Below are positions 35,299-48,628 of a DNA stretch of 64,000 nt, in pieces; position 1 is the stretch's first letter, and each line of letters starts with the position of its first letter. The notes beneath the pieces were generated by a model. The model saw only the letters and a list, made by a program, of their open reading frames with translations. It was not told the origin of the DNA and did not search any database. Where the stretch lies: assembly GCA_002914805.1 (NCBI GenBank), contig JXTB01000321.1, positions 412,293 through 476,292 of the forward strand, given 5' to 3'. A program made the position numbers and the translations under genes. This stretch comes from Parasponia andersonii. Lineage: Eukaryota > Streptophyta > Magnoliopsida > Rosales > Cannabaceae.

Positions 35299-38200
35299 AT
35301 GGGGAAAGAGACTCAAGCTTCCACTATGGAGATTGACGATCCCAAATCCAACGCCTCTGATCAGATCATCCCCAAATTCTCTATCAACGGTTTCTTCTCT
35401 CATCTTTTTTCCCTCTTTATAGTCCTTTCTCAGTTTTATTTGATTTTTTTTTCCCCTTTTCTTGGAGCCAACTAATTGTTTACGTTTTGAGATTTTTTCC
35501 CCTTTATCTTCGTGTTATTTATTCATTTAGTATTATTATTGGTGAAAAACCCGCATTATTTCGGTAATAAAATGCTGTGAATATTATAATTCGATTATGG
35601 GTTGTCTAATTTTTTCCCATTTCTGTTTGATTTATCTTATGGTTACAGTGTTGCAGCTGTTGAAATCTGCCCAGATGCAGCATGGATTGCGGCATGGGGA
35701 CTACACTCGTTATCGGTATGTGGCTGTGGGTTTAAAACTTTCACTTGATTGGCATTTCTTTTTTAAGACTCCGTTCTGTTTAATTGGAAGCTTTTAGTAT
35801 ACATGTGTGTGTGTGTGAGTGGTCATCTTTAGATTTTGTATGCTTGCAATTGATTTAATTTGGTAATGGGTTGAATGCCATTGATTCATAGGAGGTATTG
35901 CACGGCTCGGTTGAGGAGGTTGTATAAATCATTGAAGTTCACTCATGGCCGTGGAAAATACTCTCGGCGACAAATAACTGAATCTACGGTGACTGAAGTG
36001 AGGTGCATCATGCTATTCGTATCTTGCGCAAATGTGCTGAACTGAATTTAAGTTATCAAGGAAGTTATCGGATATATTCAGGTTTTAAGGTGGTTGTGGC
36101 TAAATCAAGATATGAATAAATGTAGTCAATTCATAATATCTTTACTTTTGATGGGTTTTTTCAATGTTTTCTGATATTCGTAATGAATTTTGGATCCATT
36201 TCAATGCTGGGATAAACGATTCCGGGACTTAGTTCAGCATGGTCTGTATGTTTATTTGCTTAGACTATGTTACAACTAAAAGTATACATGTATAGATGTG
36301 CTAAGCCTTCTTGAAAAAATATTTACAATGTGAGGGATGTTACTTTTATTACAAGCTAGTAAGTCACCATAATTGGTTGCTTTACCTATGAGAAAACCCC
36401 TTTCTGGAACAGCTGGTGTTTATGAATTTTGAGTTGTCCTCTAAAAATGAACTGAAAGGTGTAGATGTCCCTGAGATGTTGTATGACATAATCTTGATCA
36501 TCTGTTTCACTATTACAAACAAAAAAACGAAAAATATAAATGTTGCCAAGCTAGTCCCAAAATTATGAATAGCTTGAAAATACTTGGAAATATCCCATAC
36601 TTAATATGGTTCTGCTTTTCTTGATTTAAATAGGTTTCTTCATCTGGTTCTTTATACGGCAGAGAGAGCTTGGAGCCATGCCATGGACAAGAGGCAGCTT
36701 CCAGATGGTCCAAATGCACGACAGCGAATCTATTTGATTGGTAGGCTGAGGAAAGCAGTGAAGTGGGCTACACTGTTTGCACAGTTGAGTGCAATCAAAG
36801 GAGACTCTAGAACTTCTTTGGAAGCTGAGGTTTGTGAATGGCTTTCTAACTCTTGTATTTTAGTCTTGTAATTTGGAATAAATATGGGCTTGTTTTTCTC
36901 ATTAGAAGAGAGAGAGAGAGAGAGAGAGCAACTGTAGATGGAAGTCACAGTCACAATGACTAAAAGACATAAAACCTTGTAAACTTGCTTTATAAGTATA
37001 CTATTGAGAAGTCACGGTCACATAGACTAAAAGATATACTGTAAAGTTATTAAGCGTTGATATCTGTGTGCCAGAAGTATGGGTGTTTTGTGTGTTGCAG
37101 AATTGTGTGCCAGAAGTATGGGTGTTTTGGGTGTTGTAGAATTCTTTCACGCATGGAAAGACAGGAGACGAATACATACATGTCATATTTTTTGCATTTA
37201 ACTTGTGTTATTGGTTAACAATTAAAACTTGGAATTTGAATTTCCAGGCTTATGCCTCCTTTATGAAAGGGAATTTGTTGTTTGAGCAAGATCAAAATTG
37301 GGAGACAGCTTTGAAGAACTTCAAAAGTGCCAGGTGAATTCATTTTCATGAATGAAACATGTCAATCTATATTAGTGCTGCTTAAATATTTGGAGTTCAT
37401 GGGCAATATTCTCCTTGATCAGTAAAACTATATTATAGAACGAAAATTTGGTAACCCACTAACCCCTCCAAAGATGGTATATTGCTTTCTGTTACTGCTG
37501 TCCCAAATTTCTCAGATAACTTTTTGAGGAAAAATATCAATATGGGCTTTTTGTGAATTGGAGTCAATTTTCTTGGCTTCCATATTTTTTCCCCCTTCTT
37601 GAAGCTTTTTAACTGTTTTATTTCTTATTAATCTCTTTAAATTGGAAGTTCCTATTATTATAATTATTATTACTTCTTTGTAAGAAATGAAACTTGTATT
37701 ATTAAAAGAAGATAATACAGGAACAGTTGAATAAGAAATCCTCCCTGAAAAAACAGATTACAAGATTACAAAAGGGACTCCATTCCCTGACTGTAACCGA
37801 AATGGAAAAACTACCAAAATGTAACCAATTCCAAACATTCATCAACTCCATTAAAAATCTTTCTATTTCGTTCAAGCCATGACCAATAACCTGTTAAAAC
37901 AGACACCTTCCAAAGGATTCTTCCTCTCTTCTTAAAATGAAGTCCTTGAACTGATCCCATCAAATCAGAATAAAATCTTGGAACCACCTAACTTCTTCCA
38001 GACTCCTTCAAAATCATACACCATAACTTTAGAGAAAAACTACATTGTAGAAATAAATGATTTGTAGACTCACAATCCCATTTACAAAGGACGCACCATC
38101 CCGGAGACAATAATTGATATGGTCTTCTTTTTTATAACACATCCTGAACGTTCAGTTTTTCCAAAGCAAACAACCAAGTACATATTATGATCTTGTTGGT

Positions 38201-41200
38201 TTTGTCTTCTGAGAATTCCTTGTTCTCTGACTTGCATTTTTCTCCTCCCTAATATATTCTTATTAAACAAAATAATCATCAGATGTCAATGCTTTGTGTA
38301 TAATATTAAACATTTCTCAATGTATGCTGATTTGGGATTGTTAGGTGCTGATTTTGAGTTGAATATGCTAGTTCAATACATATTGTGGTTTCTAAATTTG
38401 TTGCTGATGTCTTAGGGCTGTTTATGAGGAACTTGGGAAGTATGGAGACCTGGAAAATCAAGTTTTATGCCGTGAACGTGTTGAGGAACTAGAACCTAGC
38501 ATCCGATACTGTCTACATAAAATTGGCGAGTCAAATCTGCAAGCCTCTGAACTTCTACATATCGGTGAGATGGAAGGTCCAGCACTTGACCTCTTTAAGG
38601 CTAAATTGGAGGTTAGTTTGAATATATGGATGGTGAGATAGTTATATGTAACATTGTTCTTGTCAAAGACCATTTATTTCATTACTTTGGTATAATCTGG
38701 CAATTTAACATTGTACATATTAGAAAAAGGTTTCTCTGATATTTAAAATGACACTGTTTGAGCCAATGTGTGCCTATTGCTGAATGCGCTTGAAGGGTTT
38801 CGTTTCCCCCTTTGTTCCTTAAAGGCTTGCGTTTATTGTGCTCATATCTTGTATGCTTTGGTTGTAGGCTGTAATGGCAGAAACAAGATCTCAACAGGCT
38901 GCATCAATGACAGAGTTCCATTGGCTCGGTCACAGGTTTCCAATATCTAATGCTAAAACAAGGGTTGCTATTTTAAAAGGTTTGTTATGATCGTTTTAAG
39001 CAATGAAATAGAAAGAAAAATCCCCAAATTAATAATATGTTTATGCTTAAACATCCTGTCATTGGTTGTGTTCTTTGTGATACTAATTCTCAACTCTCAA
39101 GTATAGTTTTGCTTGGGCCTCTATCTCTCACATAAATATCATGGCATTGCCTATGTTTTTTTGTGATACAAGTATAGTTTTCTTTTAGGCTGAGTCCGAA
39201 ATCCTCCTGTCTCGAATTAGTGAACTTTTGTTTCTCCACTTGCCTCACTTATTAATTGGTTGTAGATTGAACTTCTTAAAATGTTTGGTGGTAAAAATCT
39301 TCTGATGACTAACAAAACCAATTCACGAATGCTCTATGCATGAGTCAGTTCTCTAAAGCATGTGATGTAGGAAATTGAGCAAACCACTACCGGGGGATAT
39401 TTGCTTGGTATTGATATCTAGCATGTCTGTTATTCTGTTTTGTTGCCTTTCCTCTACGCTCTCACATATTAGGTTTTTTTTTTTTTTTTTTTTAAAGGAA
39501 TCAAAATATTTTATTAAAGATCGGAAACTGAAGTATGTATAAGATAAGAGGATAAGGTATCCTCAAAGACAAGAAACATAAAATACAACAAACTAAACAG
39601 GAATGAAAGAACAAAACACAGGGAATGAGAAACATAAAATTCAACAAACTAAAACATGAATTGAAAGAACAAAACAGATCTAAGCACCACTAAATAAAGT
39701 ATTTTTCGAACTAAGAGTGATTAAAGAAAATGGAAAATTTTTAAAATTTCTTCGCCACCGAAGCCCAGAGAGAAGCTAGGAACTTATTCCACTCCCACAG
39801 AGATAGCATGCTAAAGGACTTTTACTCCCTTTTTCCCTGTATTTAAGTCAATGTCTTGCATTTGGTGTTTGTCATCTTTGAAGCGTTTTTTCTTTATTTT
39901 TGTGTAGCAGACTTTAGAGTTGGAGGTAAGGCTAGATAATTTGTGACGTAAGCTTTGAGCAATATGATAGAAAGACGAAGTATTCTACTTTTGACTTAAA
40001 ACAATTATGGAGTGATTTATCGGTAGGGAATATTTCTAGAGATTTATTGGATTATATCTTTTTAAATTGTTGGAAAACCAAATAAAATGTCTTACATTGG
40101 TCATTCTGAAATCTTCTACCTTTTTATCTTTTGTAGTAGCAGGCAAATAATATTCTTTGAGAAAAATTAGTTACATGGTTTGCGTGTGATTTTCTTTTCT
40201 GTAAAACTTTGTAATCGAAGTGCACTCTCAAGTTTTTCTTGTTTGTAACAAACTTGTGCAGCTCAAGAATTGGAGAAAGATTTACATGGTCCAACAGCTG
40301 ATTCACTCCCTGGAGAGAAACGACTTGCCATTTTTGACAAAATTTTTACAGCCTATCATGAAGCCAGGAGCTCTATCCGCAGTGACTTGGTGTGAAGTTT
40401 TTATCATTCTATTATTATCATCATCGTTGTCATCTTCGTCGTTATTATTATTATTATTAATCACTTTAGGCTTCTTTCTTATCAAACCCCTTTATCTGTT
40501 CCTAAATTGTACCATGTGATTTCACTACCTTGTACTTTTTAGAGTTGTTCTTCCTGACGTAATTCATATTAAAGGTCAGTGCAGGTAGTTCTGAAAACGT
40601 GAAAGATGACCTAAATGGTCTTGATAAAGCTGTTAGTGCTGTATTAGGACAAAGAACCATTGAACGCAACCAGTTGTTGGTTAGCATTGCAAAGAGTAAG
40701 CTTACCAGGCAACGTGATGATAAAAATGAGAAAGCTAGCAAGCCTGAAGAGCTTGTGCGTTTGTATGATCTCTTATTGCAGGTTAATTCTCTCTCTTATG
40801 CATTTGGATTTGACATTTAATATGTTGTTCATAAAGAAGAGTTTGTGCCATACTGCTGAACGTTTCAAATAGAAAACCTTGTCAACTGATTTTTTGTCTG
40901 CAGAATACTGCTGATCTTTCTGATTTAGTCAGTTCTGGAAGAGATAGAAAGCCAGAGGAAGTTGCTTTTGCTGAAGACTGTGAAATGAAAAGTTTGGCCT
41001 TCCGAGCAGAGAGGTTTGCTTCTCATCAGATAGCTGTTTTATTGCTCTTCAAAGATGCTTAACTCATGTTAATGGTTTCCTATATTTATCCTCTTGGAAT
41101 CTCTTATTTTAAACTGAAATCATATGCCGTCATTTCATTTTCTGATCATATGCTGTCATTTAATTTTCTGACAAATTAATCTTCATGATCTTTTAGGCTC

Positions 41201-43083
41201 TGTTTGGAACCCAGATTTTGGAGGGAAAATTTGCGAGGAAAAAGTCATGGAAAAATGAAAAGAAAAATACTTTTCCTAACAGTTCATAGAACTTTATTTT
41301 GATACTTTTAGTTTTATTAATTAATGTGTCAAAATTCTATATACTAAAAAATGACATCAAATCAAGTTCTCGCTTTTCTTGAAAAGGATTTCTATAGTTT
41401 TTTGTTTCATCCAAACAAGAGAAAATAGAATCTCTTAAAATACAATTTCTTTCCCTTCAAATATCCAAGTTCCTTACGGGCCTTAGTTTGTTCTTGTCAA
41501 ACGTTAGGAAACTGTCTTCTCGTGCAAATGGTTCTAGGTCTTTTCTCCTTGCAACTATACCAGTTTATGTAGCAATGCCTGCTATTGCATGTTTTCCCTC
41601 TGTTCCCTACTTGTTCTCCGCATGCAGTATGCTCAGTATTCTGATTTCTGACCATTTGAGCTATTTTATTTCACTGCCCTATTCCTGGGGATTTTTTTTT
41701 TTCCTTTTGCATGGAATTTTCTTTTATCAATTGATTTAGGGTGGCGAAGGATTTTACATTATCATTCTTTCTTTAATAAGACTAAGATTTTGTCCAAGAG
41801 AAAAGAAAGCAATGAGTGATGTTACATAATCTTTTGACTTGTACCTTCTACTACTTTGCAGGTGTTTCTTTTTGGGTAAATCATACAGCCTGGCTGGTAT
41901 GAGGGCTGAAGCTTACACATTGTACTGCCGTGCTCGCTCACTTGCAGAGAATGCCTTGCAGAAATACCAGGCTACTGGTGATGGTGATCAGGTGCATAGA
42001 TAAGCATATGATAAGCATAATCATTTCATTCTGCCAGATATTTTTCTCTTTTTTGTGTTAAACTAATTGAAAATGCTTTGGCATCCCAAAATCGATATTA
42101 TTTACATTTCTTGCATATGTTATAACTGTCAAGTAGCCATGCTTTATTTTGTCTTTAGCCTCGGGCCTTTGTTTTTATCATTAAATGGATTAGTTGTAAC
42201 TATAACTATTTCTTTAGATGATTCTAGGATAATTCTGCACTACTTTTACTTATAGTTGATTTTATAAAATAACTGTTTTTCATGGTTAGCCATAAATGAT
42301 ACTATCGTATCTCATTGGTATTCAGTAGATTGGGATTCAGTTCTCCTTCTGATGGTCCGTAGAGCAAACAGATAACTCAGCTATATTTATTTGTTCTGAT
42401 TCACTTCTTTTTTTGGCTCAACAGACAATTGTCAAAGAGTTGAAGACGCTATGTGAGGAGTGCAGATCCAACATTTGTATAGAGCATGCAACAGGGATCA
42501 TGGAGGAACTGAAGGCTCCTGAAAATCTCTCTAAAAAGATTTCTGATATATCATTAAGTGGACCTGACAAGAAGGTATTCTTTGTTTTGTTATTTCCTTT
42601 CATTGTTTTTATGTTGATCAAAATGGAGTTCATGTAACGTTGTTATCTATGATATCGATAAAATGGACACTGCATTTGATTTTTCCTACGTAGCAAACGG
42701 GGGATTCTTAAATACTAGATAAAGCCAAGTCTTTAACAACAAATTTTCTTCGAAAGTCTCAAATCTTTAGGTTTTGGACATCTGTAACTGATTTTTTTCA
42801 AATGATTGATACTGCTTCAGGATTACATTTATAAACATGCTGATTTTGATTTCATTTTCAGTTGGAGAAATTCCTCCTCGAGAAACTTGAGAACTATGAG
42901 TCAGCTGTTGGTGACTCAAATGTGAAAAGTGTTCCACGCATTGAAGCGTTCCCTCCTGCATTCCAAGCAATTCCTCGCAATCCCATTGTCCTCGACCTTG
43001 CCTACAATTTCATTGATTTCCCTTCCCTCGAAAATAGGATGAAGAAAGACAAAAAGGGTTTCATTAGCAGGCTTTGGCGATGA
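35299..43083 (+). CDS. SRP68: signal recognition particle 68-kDa subunit
   Basis: SRP68 with SRP72 forms the heterodimer of the cytosolic signal recognition particle that carries ribosomes with signal peptides to the ER. Exons: 35299-35389, 35649-35715, 35892-36002, 36634-36829, 37248-37333, 38416-38611, 38868-38979, 40262-40389, 40575-40781, 40904-41013, 41862-41991, 42425-42574, 42862-43083; all GT-AG and frame-true, 601 aa. The sequence matches the plant SRP68 pattern end to end. The N-terminal RNA-binding domain (about residues 31-230) has the basic ARLRRLYKSLKFTHGRGKYS block that contacts SRP RNA. The C-terminal part (IPRNPIVLDLAYN, about 555-567) is the SRP72-binding side. Length agrees with plant homologues (about 605). 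Introns 5, 7 and 10 carry LINE tails and a MITE. The start gives MGKETQAS, as in Arabidopsis. Confidence 0.95.
36905..36928. repeat. GA microsatellite in SRP68 intron 4
   Basis: About eleven AG units in an intron. Confidence 0.75.
37655..38170 (-). mobile_element. LINE 3'-end fragment in SRP68 intron 5
   Basis: On the minus strand the frames read the zinc-knuckle tail of a plant non-LTR reverse transcriptase ORF: WCVLCKWDCESTNHLFLQC, then, about 150 bases on, YWSWLERNRKIF. The C-x2-C...H-x4-C pattern and the WLERN signature are typical. Stops interrupt it and only the 3' part remains. It lies antisense in intron 5 (37334-38415). Confidence 0.6.
39474..39800 (-). mobile_element. LINE-like retrocopy tail with poly-A in SRP68 intron 7
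   Basis: On the minus strand a short reading of the type WNKFLASLWASVAKKF (near 39760-39800) resembles the end of plant LINE ORFs. It is followed by a 3' UTR-like stretch, an AATAAAAT signal and a run of A (T-tract on the plus strand at 39474-39494). Within it lies an imperfect direct repeat of about 55 bp (GAAACATAAAATACAACAAA at about 39576 and GAAACATAAAATTCAACAAA at about 39630). It is truncated and intronic. Confidence 0.45.
41194..41484 (+). mobile_element. MITE of the GGCTCTGTTTGGAAC family in SRP68 intron 10
   Basis: The left end AGGCTCTGTTTGGAACCCAG and the reverse complement of the right end AAGGCCCGTAAGGAACTTGG are imperfect inverted repeats. Inside, the blocks TTTTGGAGGGAAAA and AGAGATTCTATTTTCTCTTG (on the other strand) match the copy at 33965-34264. 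It is about 290 bp and non-coding. Confidence 0.65.
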
Positions 43084-44456
43084 GTTTCAATGGTGATTTA
43101 TTGATCAACAATTTTCTTTCAACTCCAATTTCTGAAGAATTTTGTTAACCCTGTTTTGTTATTTGCGTCTGTCGACTTTTCATTGTGTTGAAGAGAAACT
43201 TTGGTTATAGAAAAATTTTGGATTTGCCAGATTTTGACAATGAGTAAATCTGTGATTTTCGAACTCATTGATGATTTGTTTGTGGGGGATTTATGCATTT
43301 AAATTTCTAAATCTCAGTTTTGTAGTAAAGTTTCCGGCTTTCAGCCATACCTAATTGAATTACAAATGCTGACGTTGAGAACTAAAAGTAGAAGAAGCGT
43401 AATGATTTTCGCAATAGAGAATCCAGTCTAAAAGCATCTGTTAGTAGCGGACCTGAATATTAAGATCAGATTTGGTATTTGTTTTGTAGAGAATAGCTGC
43501 TATTTATTTATTTATCTTTCAATAAATAAATATTTTAGAGAGTTTTTCAGTGGTATACTTTTTTCTTTTGTCCAAATCCAAATAATATGCTCTCTTTCAT
43601 TTTATTTTCTTTTGTTATTATTTTTTAGCTCAAGCTTTCTCCATTTGGCGCGATTGTTTTCCATAAAGTACAAATAACAAGGAATAATGAAAATCACTGC
43701 AAAAACCAAAAAAAAAAAAAAAGGAATGATGAAAATATTATAAGAGAAATGTACCAGTAGTTTTATTTTGGGAGAAAATGACCTTTCTAGTTCTCTTTTA
43801 TAAAATGACTTTTTAATACCAAATTTTGACTTTTTAAGTATATTTTTGGAAAAATAAATATAGTGGCTTTCAGTCTTCTTTTTTTTTTTGTTTTTTTTAA
43901 ATCCGAAAAATTAACATTCTTGAAATGGTCATTATCTAATATTTAGTGACCATTCTGAAACGAAACGGTTTATTTACATTGACAAAAAATATTTTACATA
44001 ATTCGTAATAATTAATTAAATATACTAATGTGGTTTATTTATATTGAGAATGTAATAGTCTTATCTAGACTATTGATGTGGTGACATTACGATGAATATA
44101 CTTTATATAATAAAATTATATAAGACTGGATCAAATATCATTTGAATTTTACATAAATTTCGTTGACTGTTGAAAGTTCAAATAATATTACTAGATGGTC
44201 ATGGATCAATCTTAATCTTGAGTAGTTATAGATTCTTATTTATAATATTATGCTTTTTGGCATACTTGTTAAGGTTTGTTTTCAAATTGACCAAATCAGT
44301 TATATATTGAGAATGTAATCAGATAGCTGACTAGGAATATAACTTACAGATATGAAATTCATTAACTTATAGATATGAAATTCATTCTTTCTAGGAGGAA
44401 ACTAAAAAGATGATTTCATTGAGGAAAATGAAAAAGCTAAACACTCTTTGAGAGAG
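43084..44456. other. SRP68 3' flank
   Basis: The SRP68 3' UTR starts here; an AATAAA lies at 43521-43526. Beyond it the sequence is AT-rich without exon-like frames. A 24-bp motif is repeated directly at about 44343-44390 (AGATATGAAATTCATT twice). Confidence 0.35.
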
Positions 44457-45661
44457 TGTTGGTTATAATTTACAAAAAACGTGACAAAATTAATGATGAG
44501 TAAAAACATAGAAAACAAATTTTTTTCAGTAATATAGTTTTTTGTAAAAACCTTTTATGATATTTGTTATGGTCTAAATATATACAATAGGATTATACAT
44601 CAACTAGTGAGTCTTCCTCTCTAAGCACCAAACTTGTAACTGTAGAGGTGTGTATCTTGATCTTGATCAACCTCTAAGTGAAAATCTAAAAACTTCAATG
44701 GTATCCAATGATATCTCCAAGAAACTCTCTTGCTTATTTTTCTCTCAGTTTTCTGTGTAGTTACCAAACAAATGTTTTAGTAAAAAACTAAAGCATAATA
44801 ATAAAGGATGGGAGATGAGCCAATAATAGGCTCTTCTCTAAAGGAAAAATTCAGTCAGCTCCAGGGCATATGGACTAGCTGAATTTAAGTACTCTAAGGA
44901 GCACAATAATATACTTTGAAGGCCCATTATTAATTCAGTTTTATTCTTCTCTGTGTAATTATCTAGAAAATTATTTGAGCTCAATTTGGCTAATCTCATA
45001 CAACCTAAAATGTTGGTGTAGATTGGAGACCCAAATAGACCTATTTAATTCAAGCTCCACTAGACAAAAACTCAGTTCTAATTAATTGTTAATACAAGTG
45101 AGCTTGTATTACTAATCATAGACTTATTCCAGTAAATGTTCAAACTACACTATTGATTTAAATAAATATCACAAGATATTTTAATAATTAGAATTACATT
45201 TATTAAATAATTAATATTTGCATGCGTATTCCTATATGAATTTCGATAATTGGACCTAGGTAAAATTACTGTTTTGCTCATCTAATTATATCTTTCAATT
45301 CTTTTATATAAGACTATATCTAATGGATAACCAGATTTATAGAAAGTTTTCAATTAACAAAACAACCAATTTTATTATTTAATTAGCTAAGGTTTAAATC
45401 ATCCAAGCTATTATAGTTCCTCAAGACGATATTCACTTCTCTATATAATAAAATTGCGGATTCCATATCTATAAGCATATGTTCCCACTGTACATAATAA
45501 TGTATTACCAAAACACAAGAGTATAGATCGTTAATTTCTTGATCCATATCTTTTAACATCTCAAATAATACAAATTACGAACATGGATTCATCACTTAAG
45601 TCAAGATTAAGAAAGACATACGTTAATTATCAAGTTTGTGAGAATATGTTCTTGTCAACAA
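44457..45661 (-). mobile_element. probable solo LTR of a retrotransposon (fossil)
   Basis: Read on the minus strand the block starts TGTTGACAAGAACATATTC and ends near CAACA, so the ends are inverted TGTTG/CAACA. Its 3' part (about 44560-44780) looks like an LTR transcribed region (GTTTCTTGGAGATATCATTG, AGAGGTTGATCAAGATCAAG). No internal coding region adjoins it and no matching target duplication was found. Assignment rests on pattern alone; the family is not known. Confidence 0.4.
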
Positions 45662-46767
45662 CACTTATGACAAAAACATATTTCACATAATTCTTGTTCA
45701 ATATTTATACACTAATACTTTTTGTATATGGTCATATTAATATAGATTAAGACATACTATAAATGCACAAAGTTTTGTAAAAATGATCTAAGATATATGT
45801 CATTCTCTTATTAATTGTGAACAAACTTATTTGATTTAATTAGAGAAAATATATCTTAACTTTAATAAACAACTTCATTAAAATAGTTTTCTAGTAGATA
45901 AATTATGGAACATTTTGACATTTATTATTGTACTAATAATTAAAATATTTTCACAAATACTATACATGAATCATCACTTTATTTAACATCTAAGATATTT
46001 AATAAATATCATAAATAATAAACACTTTTTATGCGTAATCTTAACAATTTGAGCTTAGGCCAGGCTTTAAAAGAGCTAGAGAGAGGATCTTAGAGTGTTT
46101 CAATGATTATATATTTAGTTTGTTTAAATTACTCATATTTAATATTTTTAATTTCAAGAGATTATATTATTGTTTTTCACATAAGATTAGTCATGCACCT
46201 TTTATGTGATTTCAATCAGATCATAATTGTTTTTGAAATAATTATTTTGCGAGTTAATTTTTTTACTGTGATATCTACTTGATATATTGTCCATTTAGGA
46301 TAACTAGTAAAATAAATTATTTTACTTTTAATTGGAAGAATTTTTCATATCAAATACTTTTGGTTAATATTTTTTTTCTATATTTTTTTCTTCAATTCTA
46401 TATTTTCCGATTATATGTTTGAGATGTGGTACATATAACTGAATAATAAATAGGAATAAAAAATTAGTAATAGTGAAATGAACAATTAAGTGAATCTTGA
46501 AATATTGTTTATCTAATATTAGTATCTCATTTTTTTTTTGTGATTATTTTAATTTTTTACTTAGTTAAATATTTTTTTAATTTTCAATCCGGATCGATAC
46601 CTTAATTTATATTGTGATAACTATTAGTATATTTTGAACGTAGACACAATAATATGAAGAGTAAACTTGTTTTTCAATTGTATAAATCACTCAAAATTGA
46701 TGTAGATAATTTTTTCCCCAAAGCTTAAAACTTAGTTTTAAAGTGCAAGAAAATTGTGTACTTAAGA

Positions 46768-46826
<59 letters not shown>

Positions 46827-47954
46827 CATTTAGCCCTCAAATAATTAATTTGGTGCTACAAGGTATATATTTTCTTAAATATCGTATAATTATTTTTGCA
46901 AAATTGAGATTATTTTTTCTGAAAAGGTAAAAGTCAGACTATTTTATATAACTAGTAAGATAGTGGCATGTGCCATGTAATTTATGCTTTCATTATAGAA
47001 TTGTAGTATGTGCCATTAAATTGGTAGCCGAAAAAAAAAAAAATGCAATAAATTGATATCAAAGGGACGTTCGAGTCGTTGAAGCTTTTCTAGTAAGTAA
47101 ATCAAGGATGCATCTTATTTGTGACGGGTGCCTTGAAGTTTACCAAGAAAGCACCAGCTTGTGGTCGTAATTCCTATAAACAGCTGGATAACGTAAACGA
47201 AGAAAAATAATTTCATAACAATAATAACAATAATAATGGACACTGGACAAAAGCGTTATCAGTAAAGGAAAAAAGGGTACTTTATATTTTATAATATTAA
47301 CAACCGATAATAATAGAGATTTCAAGAAAAAAAATAATAATAGAAAAAATCTTAGCAGCGACAAACAGTCTGCATATTTCTTTTTTGTATCAGACTCAAA
47401 ATCTTATATGAATTAACACAATAGAGAAGAATTGCTCTCGAGTATGGAAAGAGATCAGTACAACTACAATATGCGAATATATAAGAAAAACGAGGGAAAA
47501 AATAGGGAAAAAAAACTGGTCATGTTCATATCATTCAATTTCAAACAAAATGCTTCACACGCTCGAGTCTTGTTTTAATTAGACCAAAGAATTTTGATTC
47601 TTGTAGAAAATACCGTGAAGAGTTCGTATAGTATAGCCTTCACATTAAGAACACAAATTCCTATTTATAAGAGCAATTTAAATCATCGAAAAACAAAAGA
47701 AGCATAAATGGTAGAACAAGAAGCTCTCACCAAACAAAGGGAAATGTAAACCAAAACAGAGTTGGACTGAATTTCAGAATAACAATGTCTCTAGTGATTT
47801 TAGTATGAGGTATATCCTATGTGTGTGAAAAGCCCTGATACTTAACTACCAATATTAGGTAATGGACCCAAAAATTTGTTTAGTTCACAGCTCACACCAA
47901 TTTGATAAATTAACCTATTTCCAATCCTAGTGGAACTCCGAATTAACTCAGCTA
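45662..47954. other. AT-rich intergenic DNA with a long poly-T run
   Basis: No gene is seen. The most striking item is a homopolymer run of 56 T at 46771-46826, whose length is unlikely to be exact in an assembly. Small AT-rich blocks elsewhere show no recognisable ends. Confidence 0.4.
46771..46826. repeat. poly-T run of 56 bases
   Basis: An uninterrupted run of T. It may be the A-tail of a retrocopy on the minus strand, but no retrocopy body is recognisable beside it. Confidence 0.85.
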
Positions 47955-48125
47955 TTTCATGATTGCAGTTGATGATTTCTCCTTAAACTCAAAAATGTTT
48001 GAGAGCATTGGGACAAAAATTCCACCACCACCAACTCTTCCAAGAGTCTCAAATGCTGCTCCTGAGAATCCAAGTACCCTTCCTACCACAATTTTTGACG
48101 CAAATTTCATGTAATAATCAGAGTT
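47955..48125 (-). pseudogene. TauE/SafE (sulfite exporter-type) gene fragment
   Basis: On the minus strand about 52 codons match the N-terminal part of plant TauE/SafE family transporters, membrane proteins linked to sulfur anion export. The glycine-rich signature GGGGIFVPML is followed by KSSTAI, and before it lies IVVGRVLGFSGAAF. A stop follows straight after the conserved block (STAIMK), with no splice donor at the usual place, and no further exons of the family are seen below 47950. The family normally spans about 400-480 aa with many membrane helices, so this is a short relic of one exon. Confidence 0.65.
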
Positions 48126-48591
48126 TGATTTTTTTTTTTTCGTTAGTAACAATTATCTTTTGTAATTTATAAATGTATTAACTAAACCAACATATGTTAA
48201 GCAAGTACTAAGTAGAGGGAATTCGGAGGAAAGTAAAACAAGTACAATAGTTAAACATGACTTGATATTCTTAAGCCAACTTTCCCGAGTCAGCAAAATA
48301 CAAGATGAAAATACATGATGAATTCAAACCAGAAAAAAATATTATTGAAAAATTAACAGAAAAGACATAGAACTTAGTGGCTAAACATGGTTATATCCTG
48401 ATCGAGTGGCGAGATGGGAAGAATTCTTGGAGACTCTAATGACCTGATTGGACTCAACCTCTTGATTTAAAGCTTTTTATTCGGTATTTTCTTGAGTTGG
48501 AACTTAGAGTGAGATTACAAGCAACCACAAGTTGCAAAAATAGGAAAACTTATTTAGAATCTGTAATTCCTGCGATAAGACATAAACTGAA

Positions 48592-48628
<37 letters not shown>

